From JAJXXT01 sp963764465 (lineage in GTDB: Bacteria > Pseudomonadota > Alphaproteobacteria > Acetobacterales > Acetobacteraceae), in NCBI GenBank assembly GCA_963764465.1, contig CAVXSO010000001.1:248001-312000 (forward strand): DNA of 64,000 nt, read 5' to 3'. The translations under genes were made by a program, and so were the position numbers. Below, piece after piece: positions 30,168 to 37,818 of the stretch. The first letter of the stretch is position 1, and each line of letters starts with the position of its first letter. The notes under the pieces were generated by a model. That model was not told the DNA's origin. It did no database searches and saw only the letters and a list, made by a program, of their open reading frames with translations.

Positions 30168-31006
30168 GGGCCCGGACTTATAACCAGTAGCTGACGGTAG
30201 CGGCGAGGCAGACGGCGGCGAGGAAGTTCTGTGCGAGGCGGTCGTATCTGGTGGCGATCCTGCGGTAGTCCTTGAGCCGGTTGAACATGCGCTCGATGGC
30301 GTTGCGGCCGCGGTAGAGGACGGGCGAGAAGCAAGGCTTCCAGCGCCGATTGCTTTTCGGCGGGATGTTGGGTGCAACGCCCATCGTTTCGATCTTCCGG
30401 CGCACCGCATCGCTGTCATAGCCCTTGTCGCCATGCAGCAGAGTGGTCGCGGGTAGCCGGTCGAGCAGGGTGTCAGCGGCGGTGCAGTCGGCGACGTTGC
30501 CGCCGGTCAGCAGGAAGGCGAGCGGGCGGCAGAGGCCATCTGCCAGCGCATGGATCTTGGTCGTGCGCCCACCGCGCGAGCGGCCGATCGCCTGCGTCCG
30601 CTCCCCCCTTTTCCGCCCGATGCCGAGCGATGCGCCTTCACCGCCGAGGAATTGATCAGCACCTCTGCCGGTGGCCCGCCTGCCGCGGCCAGGGCGTGGA
30701 AGATGTCCGTCCAGACACCCTTCGCCGCCCAGCGCACGAAGCGGTTGTAGAGCGTCTTGCGTGGGCCGTAGACCGCCGGCGCGTCGATCCAGCGTCCACC
30801 CGATTTCAAGACGTGCACGATGCCGCTGATGACACGCAGATCGTCGACCCGCGGCTTGCCGCGCGTGTCCGTGGGCAGCAGCGGTGTCAGACGCGAAAAC
30901 TGCCGCTCGCTCAGCCAGAACACTTCGCTCATCTCGCCGCCTCCCCAACCAGGGAGTGCGAATCACAACACGCCGTGCCGCAACAAGCATTTTATGGGTC
31001 CGGACT
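30168..31006 (-). mobile_element. IS5-family element (IS427 group), 839 bp, inserted in gnd
   Basis: The ends carry imperfect terminal repeats: GGGCCCGGACTTATAA at the left and, read inward, AGTCCGGACCCATAAA at the right. The flanking TTA at 30165-30167 and 31007-31009 is the 3-bp target duplication expected for this group. The size fits a two-frame IS427-type element. The insertion is recent enough that excision would restore gnd exactly. Confidence 0.93.
30178..30932 (-). CDS. IS5/IS427-type transposase (two overlapping frames)
   Basis: OrfA starts at 30932 (MSEVFWLSERQFSRLTPLLP) and contains the DUF4096-like N-terminus and INSSAVKAHRSASGGKGG. The catalytic half continues in another frame after that Gly/Lys-rich point (AIGRSRGGRTTKIHALADG, LLHGDKGYDSD, RRWKPCFS, RNAIERMFNRLKDYRRIATRYD), ending at 30178. 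Such elements normally use programmed frameshifting to fuse the halves. The first catalytic Asp, expected in I-D-S-S, reads Asn (AAT) here, so this copy may be transposition-defective. Confidence 0.85.
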
Positions 31007-31630
31007 TTAAGTCCCTCGGCGTAGGCCGCCATAATTCCGTATTCGATGCTGTTATGCACCATCTTAACGAAATGCCCCGCACCGCTGGGGCCACAATGCA
31101 GGTAGCCGCGTTCCGCGGTCACATCGCTTTCCGCACGCCCGGGCGTGCGCGGCGCCTCCTTGAGGCCGGGAGCCAGCGCCATAAAAACCGGATCGAGGCG
31201 CCGGACAATGGCGTCCTCCCCCCCGATCATTAGGCAATAGCCGCGCTCCGCTCCCCACACGCCGCCGCTGGTCCCAACATCGACATAGTGGATGCCGATC
31301 GGCTGCAGCTCCGCGGCACGGCGGGGGGCGTCGTGATAGTAGGAATTGCCGCCATCGACGATGGCGTCGTCGCGCGCCAGCAGCGGAACAAGCGACTTCA
31401 GCATTGGGTCGACCGCGGCCGCCGGCACCATCATCCAGACCGTGCGCGGTTGTTTCAGCTTCCCGACTAACTCCTTGAGTGAGGCGGCCCCGACCTCGCC
31501 CTCTTTAGCCAGCGCATCCACTGCCTTGGCATCGAGATCGTAGACGACGCAATGGTGACCAGCCCGTCGGAGGCGCCGCACCATGTTGGTCCCCATACGG
31601 CCAAGCCCGATCATGCCGAGTTCCATGCGA

Positions 31631-32119
31631 CTATTCTCCGCTGAGTACCGTGCCCCTCGCCGGGGCCATGATGTTGCGATGTTCCAACGCCTGCACCGTC
31701 GCCAGGCGCCGCCGGTGCCGCTGGGCGTCGCTGAAGCGTGCGGTCAGGAATGTCCCGATCAGCTCAAGGGCAAACGCGGTGCCAACCACCCTGCCGCCGA
31801 GGCAAAGCACATTCATGTCGTCCTCCTCCACGCCCTGGTGCGCCGAAAACCCGTCATGGATGAGTGCCGCGCGCACGCCCGCGATCTTGTTCGCGGCGAT
31901 GGAGGCACCCACCCCGCTGCCGCACAGCGCCACGCCGCGATCAACGTCGTTGTCCGCGACCGTGCGCGCGAGGGGGATGACAAAGTCCGGATAGTCATCG
32001 GCCGGGTCCAGTTCATCAGCGCCGAAATCCACGACGTCATGCCCGCACCGGCGAAGAAAATCCGCCGCTTCCTGTTTCAGCAGAAACCCACCGTGATCGG
32101 CCGCGATTCCTACGCGCAT
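31631..32119 (-). CDS. rpiB: Ribose-5-phosphate isomerase B
   Basis: A 162-residue RpiB/LacAB-type isomerase interconverting ribose-5-phosphate and ribulose-5-phosphate. AADHGG at residues 6-11 and the Cys-containing loop CGSGVGASIAANK (66-78) are the active-site motifs; NVLCLGGRVVG is also conserved. It starts at ATG 32119 after an AAGGAGAGAT ribosome site. It directly precedes gnd (4 bp), so ribulose-5-phosphate made by Gnd would be taken on by RpiB; no ribulose-phosphate 3-epimerase gene is seen in the island. Confidence 0.94.
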   Translation of the reverse strand: MRVGIAADHGGFLLKQEAADFLRRCGHDVVDFGADELDPADDYPDFVIPLARTVADNDVDRGVALCGSGVGASIAANKIAGVRAALIHDGFSAHQGVEEDDMNVLCLGGRVVGTAFALELIGTFLTARFSDAQRHRRRLATVQALEHRNIMAPARGTVLSGE

Positions 32120-32214
32120 CGTGATCTCTCCTTATGATATCGAAACATGCGGCACTGCACGGCCGCCCGGAAATCGTGCGCGATGACGATCGGGAGGCAG
32201 TCAGCCGGAGCCGG

Positions 32215-32982
32215 TCAAGAAGCTTCCAGCTTGATGCCGTAATAGGCGAGCAGTTTTTCATCATAGGCCTGGTCGATCGTCATCGAGGAATCATAGGCGG
32301 GGCCGGCCTTGATGCGCTGACGGTCGATGGCGAGGTTCATCAGCCTGGCGGTCCAGTCGATCTCCCCCGCGGATCTCGTCGAGATCGGGATCTTCTTCCC
32401 CGGCCACCAGTTCTTCGTATCGACGACGAGGTAGCGAATGCTCCACTCGCCATCGTCGATGAGGAAGTCGTCGACATGGCCGATTTCGCCGTCGCTCGCA
32501 TGGATATGGTAACCTGTCACGACCTCGGTGCTGCGCAGATGCATGTCACTGTTCTCCGAAATCGCGTCGCGGGCCAGCTGCTCGGGGCGCGGCCCCAGAT
32601 ACGGCGATGCCATCGCCGAGCCCAGCATGTAGCCGTATCCGCCGGTGTAAAAGCCCGAACTCCAATATGGGCTCCAGGTGTAGTAATCATAGACGCTGGC
32701 TTCCATCTGCCGCGAGACCGGCCGATCCGTATCGATCCCTGGGCTGTCCGCGATGTGCTGCTTGTTCAACTTCACCGCGAAGACACGATCCTTCTCATAG
32801 AGCCGCTCCACCACGGACGGTGGCAGCAGCACCTTGCGGCCAGAGATCCAGTTGCCGGTGTCGATCACCAGCCAGCGCACACGCCAAGTGCTGTCGTCAA
32901 ACAGCAAGTCGCTGACCGTACCGATATCGCCATCGGTGGCCTCGATGGCATAGCCCTTGATGTCTGACGCCTGCCGTAACAT
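32215..32982 (-). CDS. PRC-barrel domain protein (two repeats)
   Basis: A 255-residue soluble protein with two PRC-barrel domains: residues about 1-75 (DIKGYAIEATDGDIGTVSDLLFDD, RWLVIDTGNWISGRKVLLPP) and about 115-190 (EVVTGYHIHASDGEIGHVDDFLIDD, RYLVVDTKNWWPGKKIPI). PRC barrels are small beta modules found in photosynthetic reaction centres and RimM and in many stress-linked bacterial proteins; the function is unknown here. An AGGAGAGACCC site precedes the ATG. It lies between the frameshifted exported PRC gene and rpiB. Confidence 0.85.
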   Translation of the reverse strand: MLRQASDIKGYAIEATDGDIGTVSDLLFDDSTWRVRWLVIDTGNWISGRKVLLPPSVVERLYEKDRVFAVKLNKQHIADSPGIDTDRPVSRQMEASVYDYYTWSPYWSSGFYTGGYGYMLGSAMASPYLGPRPEQLARDAISENSDMHLRSTEVVTGYHIHASDGEIGHVDDFLIDDGEWSIRYLVVDTKNWWPGKKIPISTRSAGEIDWTARLMNLAIDRQRIKAGPAYDSSMTIDQAYDEKLLAYYGIKLEAS

Positions 32983-33033
32983 GGGTCTCTCCTTGACGCT
33001 CCGAGTTCTGCCGGGTGCGGAACACGATGCCGA

Positions 33034-33895
33034 TCAATCGGGGGGCTTTCCGTCGTCCCTGCTGGAAAGATGCGTTTTCCAGTACGTGTCCACCCTCTGG
33101 CTCTGCTGATTGAACTGCCCGGGGGTCGCGAACTGGTCGTGGCTCACGCGTGTACCAACGTCGAGGACACTCTTGGTGGTATCGAGCGCCAAGGGACTCG
33201 CGCGCGCAGTGACCTTGAAGTTGTCCCACGGAATCGGCACGTAAGTTTGATCGATCCCAAAAACGCGCCACCCCGGGCAATGACCAGGTAGGCGATCTTG
33301 CCCGCCTGCGGGCTCATCACGATATCGTCGACGCTGCCGAGAGCCTCGTTTTGCTGGTTACGAACTTCCGTTCCAATCAGTTCATCGGACCGGTACGAGG
33401 TGTCCTTAGCCATCATCGAGGTTGCCGATGAGACTTGCCGCTGCTGCCAGCCCGGCGCGTGGTCCATCAGGGTCTTGTCGCTTTTCAGATCGGTGACGTA
33501 CGGCTTGTAGGTAATTCCGGTCTTCGTCAGCAGGTCTCGTAAGCTCGTTGCTGACCGTTTCGGGCAAGAATATTGGCGGCGATCAGCGTTCTCACATCGT
33601 AACCAGCCCGCACGTCGCGATAGCCGGGCTCGGCGGCCAGCGCGCCGGCGCCAATCGGGCGTGCGTCATCGAGGCAGTAACCACCCATCATGGGATAGCC
33701 ATAGCCATAGCCGGATCCGCCGAGCCAGTAGCCGTCCTTCTGCATGTTGGTAGGGAAGCTGCGGAGATCGATCAGGCACTTCCCTGCCGGTTTTGTCGTT
33801 CCCAGTTTCGTGCCGGGTGCGGTCGTTCCCAAGTCCGGCGTCGGGGTCGCCGCGAGCGCCGGCGCTTCGATACCGAGACAAATGCATACCGCCAC
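33034..33895 (-). pseudogene. Exported PRC-barrel protein, two frameshifts
   Basis: Three frames together give one protein. From GTG 33895 a hydrophobic leader (AVCICLGIEAPALAA) is followed by a Gly/Tyr-rich part (GYGYGYPMMGGYC) and YDVRTLIAANILARNGQQ. Near 33535 the sense moves to a frame with LMDHAPGWQQRQVSS, SYRSDELIGTEVRNQQNEAL and SVDDIVMSPQAGKIAYLVIA. Near 33245 it moves again, to VPIPWDNFKVTA through HLSSRDDGKPPD, ending at 33034. The middle and last parts form a PRC-barrel domain. Either the gene has decayed or the assembly has indels. A FixJ-like box lies about 127 bp upstream. The start is uncertain because the leader is short. Confidence 0.7.
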
Positions 33896-34021
33896 GGAAT
33901 TGGTACGAGGAGAGTGCTTCGTCGGTGGATTCCTCGTTGCGGTCTTGGCTTCAGCCGGGCGCGCGCAGGTCGTCGCTGGTCACGATCACAAATGATGATG
34001 CCCGGCCCGCCTCGGCAGGCT

Positions 34022-34034
34022 CGGAAACTACTCA
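34022..34034 (-). promoter_or_regulatory. FixJ-like box between the PPi-PFK and PRC genes
   Basis: TGAGTAGTTTCCG on the minus strand, in the 188-bp gap after the phosphofructokinase stop and about 127 bp upstream of the exported PRC-barrel start. The flank GGCTCGGAAACTACTCAG (plus strand) differs from the copy at 35824 by only two bases. Confidence 0.5.
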
Positions 34035-34083
34035 GACCTGTATCGCGGCGAGCGATGGGCCGCGACAAATCATCCCGCTGCTA

Positions 34084-35319
34084 TCACGCGTCTTGTGGGT
34101 GCAAAACCTTGGCGATCGTCGCGCCGCGCAGGTGCGCGGTAAGCGGCATGCCGCTCCCCAGCAACGGAAGGAGATAGTTCTGGAAGGCTCGCGTGATGTC
34201 GCTGCCCGAGGGCGCGATAAAGGCATCCGCCATCACCTTGGTCCTGCCCGCGACCTTGGGGAGATCCACCAGTGCGTACTCGACGGTGCCATCGCCGCCG
34301 CGCCGGATCGCCACTGAGAAATTGCCGGTCTCGCCCATCGCCTGCCGGACCGCGAACGCGCCGACCTCGCGCGCCTCCGTCCGATCCACGTCCGAGACGC
34401 AGCCGGCGAATGAGCGTTGGAGATAGCCGAACGTATCGCCACGCACACGCTTGACGCCGAGCTCGGTTCGGATCGCGTCACACAGGTGATCCGCGAGCGC
34501 GCCCGAGCCCGAGAGTTGGGCGTTTCCGTGCGCGTCTTTCTCCGCCGCCGCGAGGCGCACCGCGAGCGGTGTGCCGTCGGTGCCATGAAGTCCTTCCGAG
34601 GCCGCAATGACGCAGCGTCCCAGCCTATCGTAAACGGACTTCACCTCGCCCAGGAACTGTTCTCTGTCGAAGACGCGCTCAGGCAGATAGATGAGATGCG
34701 GTCCGTCGCCCTCCGCCCTCCGCGCCGCGGATGCCGCGGCGGTTAGGAACCCTGCGTTGCGTCCCATCACGATCGCGACGTAAATGCCCGGGAGGGAGCG
34801 ATTGTCGAGATCGGCTCCCATGAAGGCCTGGGCCACGAACCGCGCTGCCGAAGGAAAGCCGGGCGCGTGATCGCTCTCCATCAAATCATTGTCGATGGTC
34901 TTGGGGATGTGGATGGCGCGCAGATCGTAATTTAGCCTTGCCGCCTCATCGCCGACGAGGCGAACCGTCTCCGCGGTATCGTTGCCACCGATATACAGGA
35001 ACCACGACACCCCGTGAGCCTTCATCGACGCAAGGATGTCGTGGCAATAGGCGAGGCCGGGCTTGTCCCGCGTCGAACCAAGGGCGGATGCGGGGGTGGC
35101 GGCCACCGCTTCGAGATTTTCCTGCGTTTGACCGGTAAGATCGACGAAATCTTCATCGACGACACCACGCACGCCGTAGCGCGCGCCATAAACCCGCCCG
35201 ATCTGAGGGAAGCGCCGTGCTTCGAGCACGGCCCCCACCAGCGATTGATTGATCACGACGGTCGGACCGCCACCCTCGGCGATCACCAGCTTTCCGCTTC
35301 GCATCGTCTTGGACGCCAT
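34084..35319 (-). CDS. pfp: Pyrophosphate-dependent 6-phosphofructokinase
   Basis: A 411-residue PfkA-superfamily enzyme phosphorylating F6P. The phosphate-donor motif reads IGGNDTA (about 110-116) rather than the GGDGS of ATP enzymes, and PKTIDND (139-145) has Lys where ATP enzymes have Gly; both point to PPi as donor (family knowledge). MGRNAGF (185-191) is the substrate-binding motif. N-terminal GGGPTVVINQSLVG is typical of this long clade. It is the first metabolic gene of the right-hand block. A PPi enzyme is reversible, so it can work in glycolysis or gluconeogenesis. Confidence 0.9.
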   Translation of the reverse strand: MASKTMRSGKLVIAEGGGPTVVINQSLVGAVLEARRFPQIGRVYGARYGVRGVVDEDFVDLTGQTQENLEAVAATPASALGSTRDKPGLAYCHDILASMKAHGVSWFLYIGGNDTAETVRLVGDEAARLNYDLRAIHIPKTIDNDLMESDHAPGFPSAARFVAQAFMGADLDNRSLPGIYVAIVMGRNAGFLTAAASAARRAEGDGPHLIYLPERVFDREQFLGEVKSVYDRLGRCVIAASEGLHGTDGTPLAVRLAAAEKDAHGNAQLSGSGALADHLCDAIRTELGVKRVRGDTFGYLQRSFAGCVSDVDRTEAREVGAFAVRQAMGETGNFSVAIRRGGDGTVEYALVDLPKVAGRTKVMADAFIAPSGSDITRAFQNYLLPLLGSGMPLTAHLRGATIAKVLHPQDA

Positions 35320-35421
35320 GCTCGAAAGAACGGGCCATCCTTACCGCTTGATGGCGAGCGAAGAGGCCCCGGAGCGACTGATAGGCTAACAGGCAGCGGT
35401 CACCCGGACAGCCGCTATGCG

Positions 35422-35601
35422 TCAGTTTCGGAAAAGGGGCCGCCGGCCGGGCATCACGGGTTGCTCGTGCCGCGACGCCGATGTGTTGGTCTGCGTTTGC
35501 GGTGGCGGGCTGACGGATTCCTCTGTCGGCATTTGGCGGTGCAACGCGTCGGTCCGGGTCGGTGCCTGATCCTCATCAGCTTGTTGGGTGTCTTGGGTCA
35601 T
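35422..35601 (-). CDS. Small hypothetical protein (59 residues)
   Basis: A short frame starts at ATG 35601 preceded by GAAGG at a workable distance. The product is polar and disordered (MTQDTQQADEDQAPTRTD, ESVSPPPQTQTNTSAS) with no recognisable domain. It precedes pfp in the same direction, and a FixJ-like box lies about 230 bp upstream. It may be non-coding leader. The remaining 35320-35858 stretch shows no other gene. Confidence 0.4.
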   Translation of the reverse strand: MTQDTQQADEDQAPTRTDALHRQMPTEESVSPPPQTQTNTSASRHEQPVMPGRRPLFRN

Positions 35602-35827
35602 CGTAGCACCTTCACCGTCAATGTTGTCGCTAAGGGGTTGCACAAGGTTGCATTCACAGTACCGACGGATACCAATTGGCGCCGTTTGGATATGGCACGG
35701 CATTCAGGATGACCGATCAGGCAGCTTAGGTCGGACAAGAACCCCGGCAAAATCCCGTGGATCGTTCTTCGAATCAGGTTGGTCTAACCGAATAATGATA
35801 GCGAGAAGACGCTTGCGTGGAAAGGCT

Positions 35828-35840
35828 CGGAAATTACCCA
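35828..35840 (-). promoter_or_regulatory. FixJ-like box upstream of the pfp block
   Basis: TGGGTAATTTCCG on the minus strand, a variant of the island box (two substitutions), about 230 bp upstream of the small frame at 35601 and 510 bp upstream of pfp. An IS5 element starts 19 bp further upstream. Confidence 0.45.
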
Positions 35841-35858
35841 GCGTCATTGTGAGGCTCA

Positions 35859-36755
35859 GAGTCCGTTTGGAAACTGTCAGTGGCTGATTCTGCGGACGAG
35901 CATATTGCCCATGGCGGCATAGATCATGGCTTCGGAGACATCGAGCCTGGCTTCATAGTCGCGGACGAGGCGGCGATAGCGGGTAAGCCAGCCGAAGCTG
36001 CGCTCGACCACCCAGCGCCGCGGCAGCACCTTGAACCCCGCGTTCTTGTCGGTGCGGCGGACGACCTCGACCACGAAGTCGAGGAAGGTCGCCTTGTCGA
36101 GCAACTGCCGTCGATCATAGGCACCGTCGGCGAACAGGTGCTTGATCCATGGCCAGCGCTTGCGCAGCGCATCGAGGATCGGCAGGGCGCCGGTGCTGTC
36201 GGCAATGTCGGCAGTGGTAAGATTGACCATCAGCAGCCGGCCATCGGTATCGACCGCGATATGCCGCTTGCGTCCCACGGTTTTCTTGGCCGCATCATAG
36301 CCACGACTACCGCCGGCGGCCGGCGCCTTCACAGTCTGGCTGTCGATGATGCCGCCGCTCGGGCTCGCTTCGCGCCCGGCACGCTCCCGGTCGGTCATCA
36401 CCGCGATGTCATGGATCGTGCGGAACAGAAGCATGCGCACGAACCGGCGGAACCACCAGTAGACCGTCTGCCAAGGCGGAAAGTGGATCGGGATCATTCG
36501 CCACTCGCAGCCAGAACGCACCATGTAGCGGATCGCGTTCAGCACCTCGCGAAGATCGGTCCTTCGCCTCCGACCCGTCTTGCCGCGCGGCGGCAGCAAC
36601 GGTTCCACCGCCGCCCATTCGGCGTCCGTCAGATCACTCGGGTAACGCTTCGTCTGCTTCTCAATACGGGCCATCCGCCCGCGGCTCTCCAGGGTCCACA
36701 TCCCAAGTGTGAATCACCCCCAATCGCGCCGCCGCAACCGTTTCCAAACAGACTC
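35859..36755 (-). mobile_element. IS5-family element (IS1031-like), 897 bp
   Basis: The terminal repeats are GAGTCCGTTTGGAAACTG at the left and, read inward, GAGTCTGTTTGGAAACGG at the right, around a single transposase gene. Flanking trinucleotides are TCA at the left and TTA at the right, not identical, and the right flank is a cut IS481 transposase with no counterpart at the left. This suggests an adjacent deletion or recombination after insertion. Confidence 0.88.
35877..36701 (-). CDS. IS5-family transposase
   Basis: A 274-residue DDE transposase. KRYPSDLTDAEWAAVEPLLP is the DUF4096-type N-terminus. GGIIDSQTVKAP carries the first catalytic Asp, HLFADGAYDRRQL the second, and RRWVVERSFGWLTRYRRLVRDYE the Glu region with the Y(2)R(3)E(6)K-like helix. 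The frame is intact and full length. The start could be the internal MARIEKQTKRYPSD (36674), which has the family-typical N-terminus. It appears capable of activity. Confidence 0.92.
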   Translation of the reverse strand: MWTLESRGRMARIEKQTKRYPSDLTDAEWAAVEPLLPPRGKTGRRRRTDLREVLNAIRYMVRSGCEWRMIPIHFPPWQTVYWWFRRFVRMLLFRTIHDIAVMTDRERAGREASPSGGIIDSQTVKAPAAGGSRGYDAAKKTVGRKRHIAVDTDGRLLMVNLTTADIADSTGALPILDALRKRWPWIKHLFADGAYDRRQLLDKATFLDFVVEVVRRTDKNAGFKVLPRRWVVERSFGWLTRYRRLVRDYEARLDVSEAMIYAAMGNMLVRRISH

Positions 36756-36756
36756 T

Positions 36757-36888
36757 TACAACTTCGCCAAGCGCCTCAAGACCCTCAAAGGCCTCACGCC
36801 CTATGAGTTCATCTGCAAAGCCTGGACTTCACAGCCAACCCGATTCATCGTCAACCCGCTCCACCAAATGCCGGGACTAAACATCTAG
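36757..36888 (+). pseudogene. IS481-family transposase, C-terminal fragment
   Basis: The 43 residues from YNFAKRLKTLKGLTPYEFIC to NPLHQMPGLNI with TAG at 36886-36888 match the C-terminus of IS481-type transposases. The rest of the gene is absent and the IS5 element abuts it directly. On its other side it abuts the integrase gene exactly where that gene's catalytic domain should begin. Confidence 0.85.
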
Positions 36889-37498
36889 CTTCGCGATCTC
36901 TGCCGGCGAGAGGAACCTCTCGCGCTTGTGCTCGGCGTGCCGCTCGATACCGCGCACGGGATTGGACGCAACAAGCTCCCACTTCACCGCGAGGGACATC
37001 ATCTTGGACAGGACCGCGACGGCCCGGTTAGCGCGGTAGGGTGCACGCTTGCCGATGGCGCGGTGCATGTCCTCGACATCGGTATGACGGAGCGCCCCGA
37101 CCTTGGTCCGGCCCAGCTCGGGGAGGATCAGGTTGTTGAGGATAGACGCGTACTCCCGGGCGCTGGAGGCACACAGGCGGGGCAGGTGGTCCTCCTTGAA
37201 CCGGGTTGGCCAGCTCGGCGATCGTGGGGGCGTGCAGGCGCGTCTGACGCTCGGCAAGAGGGTCATGCCCGTCGCGCACCTGCTGGCGCAGCGCATCCGC
37301 CTTCTTGCGCGCCTCCGCGACCTTGAGCCCCGGAGGCGAGCCCAGGCTGATCATGCGCTCGCGCCCATCCGCGTTGCGGTACCGGAAGACAAAGGCCGCC
37401 GCGCCGGCGCGAGTGACGCGAAGCCCCAGGCCCTTGCCGTCGGGGTGGATGATATGCGGCCGATCCGTCGGCGGAGATTTGGTGAGCTTCTCCACCAT
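36877..37498 (-). pseudogene. int: Island tyrosine integrase, frameshifted and lacking the catalytic domain
   Basis: From ATG 37498 the frame encodes a DUF4102-type N-terminal arm-binding domain (KSPPTDRPHIIHPDGKGLGL, VFRYRNADGRERMISLGSPP, ARKKADALRQQVRDGHDPLAE). Near 37205 it shifts to a second frame holding the core-binding domain (FKEDHLPRLCASSAREYASI, ELGRTKVGALRHTDVEDMHRAI, NRAVAVLSKMMSLAVKWEL) and RERFLSPAEIAKLD. It then ends at the IS481 fragment, before the R-H-R-Y catalytic domain. About half of a normal integrase of roughly 400 residues remains. Its position 320 bp from attR fits a tRNA-island integrase. Confidence 0.9.
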
Positions 37499-37528
37499 GT
37501 TGTTCGTCAGTGTCCCGCCCGCTCGCCG

Positions 37529-37679
37529 TGCGGACATGGCGGTTTTTGTATCCGCAGAAACGGGGCCTGGGCGGGCTCCTCCGTGTCCGCAGAGTGGGCG
37601 GTGGAGCGTGTCCACTGACTGTTTGTTTGTCGTTCTCCGCTGGTATTTTCCTGAATCCCGTGTCTGCACTATGTCCGCA
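37529..37679. repeat. Clustered TGTCCGCA motifs near attR (putative integrase arm sites)
   Basis: TGTCCGCA occurs at 37584-37591 and 37672-37679 and inverted at 37529-37536, with near matches (TATCCGCA at about 37549, TGTCTGCA at about 37661). The same motif occurs at 4498-4505 near attL. Integrases of this class bind short arm repeats near the core site; that role is inferred. Nothing else is seen between the integrase start and attR (37499-37818). Confidence 0.45.
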
Positions 37680-37818
37680 TGAAAACCTTCACTGGACGGC
37701 AAAATCATGCAACACGGTTCAGCGGGCATCAAGAAAAGAGCGGTATTTGTCAATATGTTAATCAGCGCCGCCGTTCGGAATCAACGAGATCAAGGGCCTG
37801 GAAAATCGCCTGGAAAAA

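Larger units (their letters stand above)
29750..31626 (-). pseudogene. gnd: 6-phosphogluconate dehydrogenase (decarboxylating), interrupted by an IS
   Basis: The N-terminal half (31626 to 31007) encodes 206 residues: MELGMIGLGRMGTNMVRRL (Rossmann), DGGNSYYHDA, GTSGGVWGAERGYCLMIGG and GPSGAGHFVKMVHNSIEYG with the catalytic Lys and His-Asn. The sequence breaks in AYAEGL and resumes beyond the IS at NILKHANVGKQQ, continuing to GRWTIAAAIEEGVPAPVLSAALYQRF and the stop at 29750. Removing the 839-bp IS and one TTA restores AEGLNILKHANVG in frame. The protein would be the short (about 330-residue) GndA/YqeC-like type. The gene is inactive as it stands. It lies 4 bp after rpiB. Confidence 0.93.
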
